From NCBI RefSeq assembly GCF_022763305.1, contig NZ_JALEGT010000062.1, forward strand, positions 26,720 to 90,719: DNA of 64,000 nt, in the 5' to 3' direction. This document shows, one piece after another, positions 44,874-52,970 of this stretch. Numbering within the stretch: position 1 is the stretch's first letter; each line of letters starts with the position of its first letter. The translations under genes and the position numbers were made by a program. The notes beneath the pieces are model-generated. The model had not been told where the DNA came from. It did no database searches and saw nothing but the letters and a program-made list of their open reading frames with translations. This DNA is from Marivita sp. (lineage in GTDB: Bacteria; Pseudomonadota; Alphaproteobacteria; Rhodobacterales; Rhodobacteraceae).

Positions 44874-45767
44874 ATGCGGGTTACGAGTGTACTGGTTTCA
44901 ATCTGGATCGTTTTGGCAGGGGTGGCTGCGGCAGCCCCGGAGGCATCGCTGAGGCCCGTTGCTCGGGATGACGGGAATGCCGAACCGGTCCAGACAGCGC
45001 TTGCTGCGATCCGGCCAATGGCCCGTCCCGCGCTGCACGAAGCGTCTCTTGCGCAGCAGTTGACCCGGGAATTCGAGGGCAAGGCCGATCCGGGTTTCCA
45101 ACGCGCTCTGGCCAGTCAGATCGGACTGACCACGCGGGCCTTTGCCGCGCTGTCGCCGCAGGCAACGGGTCTGTCGATCCGTCCGAACCTGCGCCCGGAC
45201 AGCATGGTGCAGAGGGTGATGGCTCAACGTCGTGCGCGCAGCAGAGGCGCGATCTGTGGCGATCCGGACCTGCAAGGTGAAACCGTCGGCTTCGTTCCGG
45301 GACGGCTCTCTGCCTGCGGAATTCAGGATGCCGTCAAGGTCCGATCGGTATCGGGTATCCCACTCAGCCAGGAAGCGCTCACCGATTGTCCCACCGCCAA
45401 AGCGCTGAAAAGCTGGGTCGATAAAGGGGTGAAACCCGCCATCGGTACTGCCGGGGGAGGCGTATCGCAGATCAAGGTCGCAGCGCATTATGCGTGCCGC
45501 ACCCGCAACAACCAGCCCGGCGCGCGGATCAGCGAGCACGGTCGGGGCCGCGCCATCGACATCTCCGGCTTCCGCCTGCGGGACGGCTCGGAGATCACGT
45601 TGGTGCAGGACTGGGGTCGGCGAGAAACCGGCGCCATGCTGCGCAAGATGCATCAGCGGGCCTGCGGTATCTTCGGGACGGTTCTTGGCCCGGATTCCGA
45701 CCGGTTCCACAAGGATCATTTCCATTTCGATACAGCACGCTATCGCAATGGTGCGTTCTGCCGCTGA
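44874..45767 (+). CDS. Extensin-family secreted protein
   Basis: A 297-residue exported protein with a signal peptide (about residues 1-20, LVSIWIVLAGVAAA). Its C-terminal half is the bacterial extensin-like C domain: CGIQDAVKVRSVSGI, CPTAKALKSWVD, SEHGRGRAIDISGF and the closing FHKDHFHFD. The HGxGxAxD and HxHFD motifs resemble D-Ala-D-Ala metallopeptidases (VanY/DacB-like fold), suggesting wall hydrolysis. It begins 7 bp after tyrC and is tail-to-tail with fliP, 2 bp apart, with no visible terminator between them. Confidence 0.82.
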   Translation: MRVTSVLVSIWIVLAGVAAAAPEASLRPVARDDGNAEPVQTALAAIRPMARPALHEASLAQQLTREFEGKADPGFQRALASQIGLTTRAFAALSPQATGLSIRPNLRPDSMVQRVMAQRRARSRGAICGDPDLQGETVGFVPGRLSACGIQDAVKVRSVSGIPLSQEALTDCPTAKALKSWVDKGVKPAIGTAGGGVSQIKVAAHYACRTRNNQPGARISEHGRGRAIDISGFRLRDGSEITLVQDWGRRETGAMLRKMHQRACGIFGTVLGPDSDRFHKDHFHFDTARYRNGAFCR

Positions 45768-45769
45768 CA

Positions 45770-46498
45770 TCATTGGTATGACCTGACAAGACTGTCCGCG
45801 ACCAACGCCCAACCATTGGCCACAACAAAGAAGGCCAGCTTGAACGGCAGCGATACGATCGCGGGCGGCACCATCATCATCCCCATCGACATCAGCACCG
45901 CTGCGACGACAAGGTCGATGATCAGGAAGGGAAGAAAGATCAGGAACCCGACCTGAAACGCGCGGGAGAGTTCGGACAGAAGAAAGGTCGAGATCAGGAC
46001 CGAAAGGGGCGTGTCCGCGTTGGCCTCTGTCAGTGTCAGATCGGACCTGATGCGCGCCATGGTCGCAAAGGTGTCCGGATCGACCTGCGCCGCCATGAAC
46101 ACGCGAAACGGCTCGAAGCCGCGGCGAAATCCTTCCTCGACCGTAATGCGTTCGTCCAATAGCGGCTCAATTCCCTGCTCCCAAGACTGAAGAAAAACAG
46201 GTTCCATCACGAAGAAGGTGAGAAACAGCGCAATGCTCACAAGAAGCATGTTGGGCGGCGATTGTTGCAGACCAATGGCTTGACGCAGGATCGACATCAC
46301 CGTGATGAGGAAGGGAAAACAGGTTACCGTCACAACGAGCCCGGGCGCGAGGCTCAGCACCGTGATCAATGCGATCAACTGCAGCGTGACCGAGGTGACA
46401 GACCCGCCATTGCCAAAGTCGAGCGACAGGCTTTGGGCCGAAGCACCGGAAGCCAGGCAGCAGGCAAAAAGCACGCAAAAGGCGCCAAGACCCCTCAT
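45770..46498 (-). CDS. fliP: Flagellar type III export protein FliP
   Basis: A 242-residue core membrane protein of the flagellar export gate. A signal sequence (about 1-21) precedes LITVLSLAPGLVVTVTCFPFLITVMSILRQAIGLQQSPPNMLL, and the C-terminal IFLPFLIIDLVVAAVLMSMGMMMVPP is a FliP hallmark. Together with FliQ and FliR (not in this window) it forms the pore in the basal body. It is the last gene of the fliF-fliH-fliN-fliP operon, starting 3 bp after fliN. Confidence 0.95.
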   Translation of the reverse strand: MRGLGAFCVLFACCLASGASAQSLSLDFGNGGSVTSVTLQLIALITVLSLAPGLVVTVTCFPFLITVMSILRQAIGLQQSPPNMLLVSIALFLTFFVMEPVFLQSWEQGIEPLLDERITVEEGFRRGFEPFRVFMAAQVDPDTFATMARIRSDLTLTEANADTPLSVLISTFLLSELSRAFQVGFLIFLPFLIIDLVVAAVLMSMGMMMVPPAIVSLPFKLAFFVVANGWALVADSLVRSYQ

Positions 46499-46501
46499 CC
46501 G

Positions 46502-46798
46502 CTAGGCACCAGAAGGACCAAGATCGTTGACGTCGACGAGTCTCACGCAAAGCTGCCCTTGCTGTTCGCCGGTTTCACCGATTTCGAGGACCCCCATTCC
46601 AATGAGCCGTTCCCCGACATACAACTCGACAAGATCCTCGACACGCTTGTCCAGCAGCAGAACGGATCCTTCCTCGAGCTGAAGCAGGTCACGGACAAGC
46701 GGTCGGGCGCGCCCGACAGATACCATGATCTCGATCGGAACCTGGGTAAAAGCGGCGTCTGCCTTGCGAGACGCCGTGTTCTGAGGCGCGTTATCCAT
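46502..46798 (-). CDS. fliN: Flagellar motor switch protein FliN
   Basis: A short (98-residue) FliN/SpoA-domain protein forming the lower C-ring. VPIEIMVSVGRARPLVRDLLQLEEGSVLLLDKRVEDLVELYVGE shows the canonical FliN core: ARPLVRDLL, then VLLLDK. The start at 46798 overlaps fliH by 8 bp. It is essentially one SpoA domain without the N-terminal extension found in enterics. Works with FliM and FliG to switch rotation. Confidence 0.9.
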   Translation of the reverse strand: MDNAPQNTASRKADAAFTQVPIEIMVSVGRARPLVRDLLQLEEGSVLLLDKRVEDLVELYVGERLIGMGVLEIGETGEQQGQLCVRLVDVNDLGPSGA

Positions 46799-47402
46799 GG
46801 GCTCGCAACTCCGGTTGATCCGAATGGGTGTAAAGCGCGGCACGGACCGCAGCAGTGATCTGTGCCGTCACCTCTGACAGATCGACCGAGACCTCTCTGC
46901 GGCCAAGCCGCAAATCCGCGCGGCCATGCGGGATGTCCGAAGCCTCGATCACCGACACCGGCAAACTCGTTAAGGCGCCGTTTACGAACTGCGTCACATG
47001 TTCCGCAGCACCGGGCGCAACGGCAATCTGGACCTGAACTGTGCCCATATCTCTTGCGATGCGTGTCAGCTCGTCGGCGACATGCGCCCCCAACGACTCT
47101 CGGGCAAGCGATGGGAGGATTTTTTGCAGGATTTCGTCGAATAACGGACCCAGGTTCGCCAAGACCTGCGCATGCACTTCGTGATATGTGAACGACAGTT
47201 CCTGCAGGCTCTGGATGACCTCATCCGCCAACTGCGCACCTTCGTCGGTTTTTGCCTTGATCGCATCGTCCCAGCCTGCACGATAGCCCCTGTCGAAAGC
47301 TTCGAGCCGCTCGGTTTCAAGGATATCTTCCGAAACAGTTGGCAAGGATGCACCAGCGCGCGGGCTGCCAAAATCCTCGAGAAAGGCGGCAAGCGCAGTC
47401 AT
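46791..47402 (-). CDS. fliH: FliH-like flagellar export ATPase regulator
   Basis: A 203-residue protein in the position of fliH. The N-terminal region is acidic, with ERLEAFDRGYRAGWDDAIK (a FliH-type Gx3G helix motif), followed by a long helix and a C-terminal domain with RADLRLGRREVSVDLSEV, resembling FliH/YscL. It would hold the FliI ATPase and link it to FliN. FliH sequences diverge strongly; the call depends on pattern plus position between fliF and fliN (4-bp and 8-bp overlaps). Confidence 0.75.
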   Translation of the reverse strand: MTALAAFLEDFGSPRAGASLPTVSEDILETERLEAFDRGYRAGWDDAIKAKTDEGAQLADEVIQSLQELSFTYHEVHAQVLANLGPLFDEILQKILPSLARESLGAHVADELTRIARDMGTVQVQIAVAPGAAEHVTQFVNGALTSLPVSVIEASDIPHGRADLRLGRREVSVDLSEVTAQITAAVRAALYTHSDQPELRAHG

Positions 47403-48997
47403 CGGGCGTCCTCCGTCCTTGGCTCGTCAAGCCAGCTGCGCAGCACTTCAACGGTTTCACCTCGCCGCTCGTCGATAAGCGTCTTGAGGCGCGCGACGGC
47501 GTCTTCTTTGCTCAGCACATCGGATCGGGTGTCTCTTGTGGCAAGCATTGCAAGGTCTTCACCGATATCGGGTTCGATGGTACCATTCAGAACGGGCAGT
47601 TCGCTGGCATGGGCGGGCTCGTCAGACGGCCGAGGCAGCGCTTCAATCGTGGTGCGCCGCCCTGGCATCAAAAGAGGTCGAAGCACAAAAAGCCCAAGGA
47701 TCAGAGTGACCAGACCCAGTATCCCAAGCTGAACCAGTCGCATCATTTCGAGTTGCCCGGTAAACCAGCCCTGTTCGACCGGCGGAGAACCGACAGATTG
47801 CACCGGTTCAAAGGACAAAGACTTGAGTGTGATCACATCGCCTCGGGAGTCCTTGAAACCGACTGCCGAAGCTACGAGGTCCCGCAGAACCGCCAGCTCT
47901 TCTTCCGGAATAGGAACAAATGTCTGAACTCCCTGCGCATCGGTTTGAAGCGATCCGTTCACCATGACAGCGACAGTCAGTCGTTTGATCGCGCCCGGTG
48001 CTTTTGTGATTTCCCGTGTTGTTTGAGACACTTCGTAGTTCAGCCGCTCCCGCGTTTCGGCTGTTTGACGGGTCTCGCTCTCGGTCCCCGCAGCATCACC
48101 GTCGGGGAGGTTCGAGGCAACGGTGACGGAGCCCGGTCCCGCGTTCTCGGATTGGTCCGACCTCTCTTCGCTGTCCGAACTGATGACGAAACGGCTTTCG
48201 GGATCAAAGACACGTTCTGTAATCGATTCGGATTCGGTAATGGTTTCAAGGCCGACCTCCACAACCGCATTGCCCCGTCCCACACGCGCTTCGACCAGAC
48301 GCAGAACCCGGTCGCGCAGCAAGTCGCTCCGATCCTTGTCGCGCGCCGCGCTGGCCAGATCCGAATCATCCGAAATCAGGCCAATTCGGAAATCGATTAC
48401 GGAGACCGCTTCAGGCGCTAGTCCAGTCACGGCCGACGCAACCAGGTGGCGGATCGCCTGAACCTGCGCCCGTTCGATAGAGCCTGAACGCGCCGTGATG
48501 TGAACGGAAGCGCTGGCTGACAGGTCGGGCCGGAATGGCGTGTCGCTTCCCGTCGCTATGTGGACGCGCGCATTTGCGATGTTCGGTGAGGACACGATGG
48601 TTCTCGCCAATTCTCCTTCCTTTGCGCGCAGGTAGGCCGCATCGAACATCTGCGAGGTGGTTCCGAAACCTGACAGACCATCGAGAATTTCGTACCCTTG
48701 GCCTGTCGCCGCCGGGAGTCCTTCCGTTGCAAGGCTCAGACGCAGCTGGTCCCTGCTGTCCGCAGCCACGAGGATCGATGTGCCCTGCACCTCGAAAGGA
48801 AGGGATCTCTGCTGGAGAGACTGGATCACCTCACCTGCCACGGCAGGGTCAAGGCCGGAATAAAGCAGCGTCATACGCGGTTGGGTCACAAGGCGCGACA
48901 TTGCGAGAACCGCAAGGAAAACAGCGATCGTTGCACCAACGACGATTGCCTTGCGGACGTTCGAAAGACTTTGCCAGATTGGCAATATGTTCTGCAC
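47399..48997 (-). CDS. fliF: Flagellar MS-ring protein FliF
   Basis: A 532-residue basal-body ring protein. First membrane helix at about residues 18-36 (IVVGATIAVFLAVLAM), two ring-building domains with LLYSGLDPAVAGEVIQSL and ATGQGYEILDGLSGFGTT, a variable serine/acid-rich periplasmic loop, a second membrane helix (LVQLGILGLVTLILGLFVL) and a C-terminal FliG-binding tail (LKTLIDERRGETVEVLRSWL). GTG at 48997 is preferred as start because GGAGG sits 6 nt upstream; an ATG at 49021 has no good site. Divergent from fliL across a CtrA-like box. Confidence 0.93.
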   Translation of the reverse strand: MQNILPIWQSLSNVRKAIVVGATIAVFLAVLAMSRLVTQPRMTLLYSGLDPAVAGEVIQSLQQRSLPFEVQGTSILVAADSRDQLRLSLATEGLPAATGQGYEILDGLSGFGTTSQMFDAAYLRAKEGELARTIVSSPNIANARVHIATGSDTPFRPDLSASASVHITARSGSIERAQVQAIRHLVASAVTGLAPEAVSVIDFRIGLISDDSDLASAARDKDRSDLLRDRVLRLVEARVGRGNAVVEVGLETITESESITERVFDPESRFVISSDSEERSDQSENAGPGSVTVASNLPDGDAAGTESETRQTAETRERLNYEVSQTTREITKAPGAIKRLTVAVMVNGSLQTDAQGVQTFVPIPEEELAVLRDLVASAVGFKDSRGDVITLKSLSFEPVQSVGSPPVEQGWFTGQLEMMRLVQLGILGLVTLILGLFVLRPLLMPGRRTTIEALPRPSDEPAHASELPVLNGTIEPDIGEDLAMLATRDTRSDVLSKEDAVARLKTLIDERRGETVEVLRSWLDEPRTEDAR

Positions 48998-49058
48998 CGT
49001 ACCCCTCCGAAGCCAAAACATTCTGTTGCATCTTCGAGTCGCTTATTGCGCGTCGGTG

Positions 49059-49073
49059 TTAACAATCGGTTAG
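49059..49073. promoter_or_regulatory. Candidate CtrA-binding box between fliF and fliL
   Basis: TTAA (49059-49062), seven bases, then TTAG (49070-49073) nearly matches the alphaproteobacterial CtrA consensus TTAA-N7-TTAA. It lies in the divergent gap feeding both flagellar operons, about 60 bp before each start, and CtrA is a known activator of flagellar genes in Rhodobacteraceae. Confidence 0.5.
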
Positions 49074-49118
49074 TGCCTGACATGTAAAACAACGCCATGA
49101 ACGGAAATCGGACTGGTC

Positions 49119-49616
49119 ATGGCACTTGCTGACTCAACAGAACAAACGCCGGGTGAAGCGCCTCGAAAATCCTCGAAACTCGGGCTGATTCTCTCTGTCG
49201 TGCTTGCTTTTTTGGGCGCAGGCGCAGGTTATTTTGCCCTGTCATATGAACTGGGGTCCAAGGCCCATAAGGACAGCACGTCCTCGTCCAAAGGCGCAGC
49301 TGCAGTACCTGCTCCGGATGTCGCCTTCGTGGAAATTCCACCCATTATTGTCACATTGCCGCCAGGGGCACAGAACACCCATCTTCGCTTTGTCGGCCTG
49401 ATCGAAGTACCGAAAGAATTTCAAGAGGATGTCGACTTCCTCATGCCCCGGATCCAGGACATGCTGAACGGATACCTGCGCGCACTCACGGCCGAAGATA
49501 TCGAAGGTTCAGGTGCCCTGTACAGAATCCGACTTCAGCTTTTCCGCCGGATCGTCATGGTCGTCGGCTTGGGAAAGGCAAACAGCCTTCTCGTGACGGA
49601 ATTCATACTCAACTGA
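49119..49616 (+). CDS. fliL: Flagellar basal-body protein FliL
   Basis: A 165-residue inner-membrane protein: a short cytoplasmic N-terminus, one helix (LGLILSVVLAFLGAGAGYFAL), then a periplasmic stomatin-like domain with VEIPPIIVTLPPG, LRFVGLIEVP, MPRIQDMLNGYLRAL and the C-terminal SLLVTEFILN. FliL surrounds the stator units and supports torque. It opens the plus-strand flagellar operon; the next gene follows 9 bp later. Confidence 0.9.
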   Translation: MALADSTEQTPGEAPRKSSKLGLILSVVLAFLGAGAGYFALSYELGSKAHKDSTSSSKGAAAVPAPDVAFVEIPPIIVTLPPGAQNTHLRFVGLIEVPKEFQEDVDFLMPRIQDMLNGYLRALTAEDIEGSGALYRIRLQLFRRIVMVVGLGKANSLLVTEFILN

Positions 49617-49625
49617 GGTATCTCG

Positions 49626-49985
49626 ATGGAAATGGTTGCGGATATTCTTCTTATGGCAGGCGCCTTAGGCGCGGGGTTGTATTGCTTTATTCTTTCCCGT
49701 CGCCTCACAAGATTCACGGATCTGGAGAACGGTGTCGGTGCCGCTGTGGCCGTCCTGTCCGCTCAAGTCACCGATCTGCAAAAAGCCCTTGAGACGGCAC
49801 AGAAAACAGCGACACATTCCACCGACAGCCTTGATGACTTGACCCGCCGTGCCGAGGATGCCGCCAAACGACTGGAGCTGATGGTCGCCTCACTTCACGA
49901 CCTGCCTGGAGCGCCCCCAGAACCGGCCCCTGCTTCGTCGTCTGGCGCTCCGGTCTTTTCGCGCCACGCCATCAGCGCCGGGTGA
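49626..49985 (+). CDS. Flagellar-operon membrane/coiled-coil protein (DUF6468-like)
   Basis: A 119-residue protein: one N-terminal helix (ILLMAGALGAGLYCFIL), the basic SRRLTRF segment, then a heptad-rich region (VTDLQKALETAQKTAT...LTRRAEDAAKRLEL) and a proline/alanine-rich tail. The helix-then-RRL arrangement resembles DUF6468 proteins of alphaproteobacterial flagellar operons, but I am not certain of the match. Located between fliL and the MotE-like gene and overlapping the latter's possible GTG start, so probably a motor accessory factor. Confidence 0.65.
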   Translation: MEMVADILLMAGALGAGLYCFILSRRLTRFTDLENGVGAAVAVLSAQVTDLQKALETAQKTATHSTDSLDDLTRRAEDAAKRLELMVASLHDLPGAPPEPAPASSSGAPVFSRHAISAG

Positions 49986-49990
49986 TCGCC

Positions 49991-50590
49991 ATGACACAAT
50001 CAAGGAGAACAGGTCCGGCGCGGCCGAAACTGGGGACGCTTTTCATCATTGGGACCCTGCTTATGCTTTCGGCCGCTGTGCGATTGGCAACCGAGGCGGG
50101 ACAGGTGCTCGCAAGCGACACTCCTGTCGATGTCATTGATGCTCCGACGGAGCTGGGAAATCCAATGGATCTTGCGCGTCCCGAGCAGATGACGGCTGCA
50201 CTGAATGCCATCAAACATCGCGAAGTCTCTCTCGCGCGGCGCGAAACGGAGTTGGCGGAGCGGGAAGCGATCCTGTCCGCTGCGGAAGAGGCCATAGATG
50301 CGGAATTGGCAAAACTGGAGCAAGCCGAGCAAAGCTTGCGCGACACAATTTCACTGGCCGCTTCGGCTGCAGAAGACGATCTGGGGCAACTGACGGCAGT
50401 TTACGCAAACATGAAACCCAAACAGGCTGCAGCACTGTTCGAACAGATGGATGCAACATTCGCAGCTGGTTTTCTTGCTCGAATGGCGTCAGACAGCGCC
50501 GCTCGGATCATGGCCGGGATGACTCCGGAAAAGGCCTACGAGATCAGCGTAGAGCTTGCAGGTCGGAATGCGGACATCCCAACCGAATAA
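49991..50590 (+). CDS. MotE-like flagellar motor chaperone
   Basis: A 199-residue protein with an N-terminal membrane helix (LFIIGTLLMLSAAVRLA), a long periplasmic coiled coil (residues about 65-115) and a C-terminal MgtE-N-like domain (LTAVYANMKPKQAAALFEQM, FLARMASDSAARIMAGMTPEKA). This is the layout of MotE, which escorts MotC in alphaproteobacterial motors. ATG at 49991 is used; a GTG at 49982 overlaps the preceding stop. The operon appears to end here; the following 335 bp has no recognisable flagellar gene. Confidence 0.75.
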   Translation: MTQSRRTGPARPKLGTLFIIGTLLMLSAAVRLATEAGQVLASDTPVDVIDAPTELGNPMDLARPEQMTAALNAIKHREVSLARRETELAEREAILSAAEEAIDAELAKLEQAEQSLRDTISLAASAAEDDLGQLTAVYANMKPKQAAALFEQMDATFAAGFLARMASDSAARIMAGMTPEKAYEISVELAGRNADIPTE

Positions 50591-50925
50591 CGGCAGATGT
50601 GCTTGAATGCTGCGGAGGCCAAAACCGCCCTCGGAGATGCGAGGTTGTCTATGGATCAGGCCTCGTCCCTTGCTGTTGTACAGCCTTGGGGCGGATGCCG
50701 ATGAGGTGGCCCTCATCGCGCGTTTCCGCAATTTGGCAAGAGGGTGAGAGGAGGTGCCGAAACATGTGGGTTACATTCTGCTGTGCCAAATACTGAAACT
50801 TAGTCCGAACAGTTTTGTGAACCTGCGAAATGTCGGTAACCGCCATCGCTCCGTCTGGTCCAAGAGTATTGTTACAGCAGCGCAAGGTGGCACGACAGGT
50901 TTGGCCGCGCATCGGCCTCCCTCGG
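50591..50925. other. Intergenic region after the flagellar operon
   Basis: A 335-bp stretch between the MotE-like and SDR stops. One 36-codon plus-strand frame (50637-50747, ending YSLGADADEVALIARF then NLARG) has protein-like composition but no ribosome-binding site at proper spacing, so it may be a remnant or chance. No terminator with a T-run, no inverted repeat flanking an insertion, and no transposase fragment was recognised. Confidence 0.4.
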
Positions 50926-51735
50926 TCAGCCAGCCATCAGTGCCTTGATACCGTTGATAAATGTGTCGTCGTCCTCGTTCTTGCGCCGATCCAGCAGTTC
51001 CGCGGCGTCTGGTCCGGCACGAAAGCGCAGTTGGCCGTCGGGCGCGTTCACCGCCTTCCAGATCACGTCCGAAACCACGTCTGGCGTTGACGGGTTCGAG
51101 GCCAAGCGGCCAAAGAGGCGTCCCATGGCTTCGGCAGTGGGTCCGTAGTCGGATAGATCGTCCCTCATCGCGAAATCGAACGACCGGCCGCCGAAGTCTG
51201 TTCTGATCATGCCCGGCTCGACGATGCGGACGCGGATGCCCAGCGGTTCCAACTCGTAATGCAGCGCCTCGGACAGGCCTTCGACGGCGAATTTGGTGCC
51301 ATGATACAGCGAGCCCAGTGGGAAGGTGATCTGCCCACCGATAGAGGAGATATTGACGATCGTGCCCGCGCGTCGCGCGCGCATCTGCGGAAGCACACCC
51401 TTCGTCACGTCCAACAAGCCAATGACGTTGGTGTCGAACTGGCGGCGGATGCGGTCCGTTGAGAACGCCTCCAAGGGGCCGTAGGCGCCGTAGCCTGCAT
51501 TGTTCAGCAGGACGTCTATGGCGCCGAAATGATCTGTGCCCCTGGTGACTGCGTCCGTAATCGACGCAGGGTCGGTTACGTCGAGACGCGCAATCAGAAT
51601 TCTTTCGAGATCACGAAGATCAGAACCCGCAGGATCACGCATGGTCGCAATGACATTCCAGCCTTCGGTCTGGAACCGCAGCGCGGTTGCCTTACCGATG
51701 CCGGATGACGCGCCGGTGATGAGGATGGTCGGCAT
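50926..51735 (-). CDS. Short-chain dehydrogenase/reductase
   Basis: A 269-residue SDR oxidoreductase. The cofactor motif is GASSGIGKATALRF, followed by LLNNAGYGAYGPLEAF and the catalytic serine/tyrosine/lysine set in NISSIGG and LYHGTKFAVEG. The absence of an acidic residue after the second strand leaves NAD versus NADP open. The substrate is unknown. It diverges from an AraC regulator of the kind that typically controls a neighbouring reductase gene. Confidence 0.88.
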   Translation of the reverse strand: MPTILITGASSGIGKATALRFQTEGWNVIATMRDPAGSDLRDLERILIARLDVTDPASITDAVTRGTDHFGAIDVLLNNAGYGAYGPLEAFSTDRIRRQFDTNVIGLLDVTKGVLPQMRARRAGTIVNISSIGGQITFPLGSLYHGTKFAVEGLSEALHYELEPLGIRVRIVEPGMIRTDFGGRSFDFAMRDDLSDYGPTAEAMGRLFGRLASNPSTPDVVSDVIWKAVNAPDGQLRFRAGPDAAELLDRRKNEDDDTFINGIKALMAG

Positions 51736-52045
51736 AAGAGAACTCCTTCAGGCATTAAGGCGCAAGATGCTCGCGAATACGAAATCGGTGAACGAGATGC
51801 CCGTGACCTCAGAACCCTGAGGCATCCTCCCCGCGCGACAGGTCAAGCAAAGCGGCCCGCGATCCCGATGATGACGATCCCTGCTATCCGTGCAGCCCCA
51901 AGTTTATCTTACGATCACGATACTCGGCTCAAACCCTCGTTTCTTTCCCATTCTTCCAAAAAACTTGCCCGATCCTCCGGATTTTGGTGCTTTCGCTCAT
52001 ATCTTGTACTGAACCATGATAGACCATCCACGAAAGGACAGCCGC
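51736..52045. promoter_or_regulatory. Divergent control region between the SDR and AraC genes
   Basis: A 310-bp gap, AT-richer from 51900 on, expected to carry both promoters and the AraC-type operator. A small hairpin with arms CCTCAG/CTGAGG lies around 51810-51826. No convincing coding sequence is seen in it and I could not assign a specific operator. Confidence 0.4.
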
Positions 52046-52930
52046 ATGACCGGATTACTGGATCGCGTATCAACGCTTATGGATCGTGCGCGCGTGCAGC
52101 AAGGTGCGTTGGCCCATGCGGCAAGCGGGTTGCACCTGTTGCGGTTCGAGACGGAAACACGCCAGACCGCCACGGTCTACCGCCCGCTGCTGTGCCTTGT
52201 TCTGCAGGGTGCAAAGCAGGTCAGTACCGGGTCGCACAGCCTGACCGTGGTACAAGGGCAATCATTGATCGTCAGCCATGCGATTCCGGTTGTTTCGCGC
52301 ATCACTGCGGCCTGTCCAGAGGCGCCCTATGTGGCACTGGTCCTGCCGCTGGACCTTGATCTCCTGCGCGGTCTTGCCCCAGCGCTTCCGCCATCACGTG
52401 CGGCGCGCAAACAGAATCGATTCTCGATCACGCTTTGCAAGACAGAGCAAGAAATTGAGCACGCCTTGACCCGCCTGATCGACCAGAGCGAAACCGAGGC
52501 CACACGCCAGTTGCTTGCCCCGATCACCCGGCAAGAGCTGCACGCAAGACTGCTGTTGGGGCCGCATGCCGAGGCGCTCCAGCGGCTTTTGTGGCATGAG
52601 ACCACTGCCAGCCGCATCTTTCGCGCCACCCGTGAGATCCAGTCCGACCTGTCACGCGCGCTGGTTGTTGGTGACTTGGCGGAGCAGATCGGGATGAGTC
52701 CTTCTGCCTTCTTCGAGCATTTCAAGGCCATCACCGGCACCTCGCCGCTGCAATACCAGAAAGACCTGCGCCTGCTGAACGCCCGCGACGTGTTGCGTTG
52801 CTCCGATGCCAAGATCTCGGATATTGCGTTTCGTGTCGGTTACGAAAGCTCGGCCCAATTCTCGCGCGAATACAGTCGGAAGTTCGGGCTTTCGCCCCGT
52901 CAGGATCGGGCGTTGATGGCTGCGGAGTGA
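52046..52930 (+). CDS. AraC-family transcriptional regulator (YqhC-like)
   Basis: A 294-residue regulator. The N-terminal AraC_N-type domain (YRPLLCLVLQGAKQVSTGSH, then SLIVSHAIPVVSRIT) is typical of the YqhC branch; the C-terminal double helix-turn-helix has SRALVVGDLAEQIGMSPSAF, then SPLQYQKDLRLL and ISDIAFRVGYESSAQFSREY. YqhC-like proteins respond to aldehydes and switch on an adjacent reductase, here the divergent SDR gene. The start at 52046 has AGGA 8 nt upstream. Confidence 0.88.
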   Translation: MTGLLDRVSTLMDRARVQQGALAHAASGLHLLRFETETRQTATVYRPLLCLVLQGAKQVSTGSHSLTVVQGQSLIVSHAIPVVSRITAACPEAPYVALVLPLDLDLLRGLAPALPPSRAARKQNRFSITLCKTEQEIEHALTRLIDQSETEATRQLLAPITRQELHARLLLGPHAEALQRLLWHETTASRIFRATREIQSDLSRALVVGDLAEQIGMSPSAFFEHFKAITGTSPLQYQKDLRLLNARDVLRCSDAKISDIAFRVGYESSAQFSREYSRKFGLSPRQDRALMAAE

Positions 52931-52970
52931 CTTTTACACATCTGCGACCCGGCCAGAGCGTCCGTGACCG

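Noticed and set aside
50637..50747. A 36-codon frame as remnant of another flagellar gene
   Set aside because: Protein-like composition but no family match I can name and no properly spaced ribosome-binding site.
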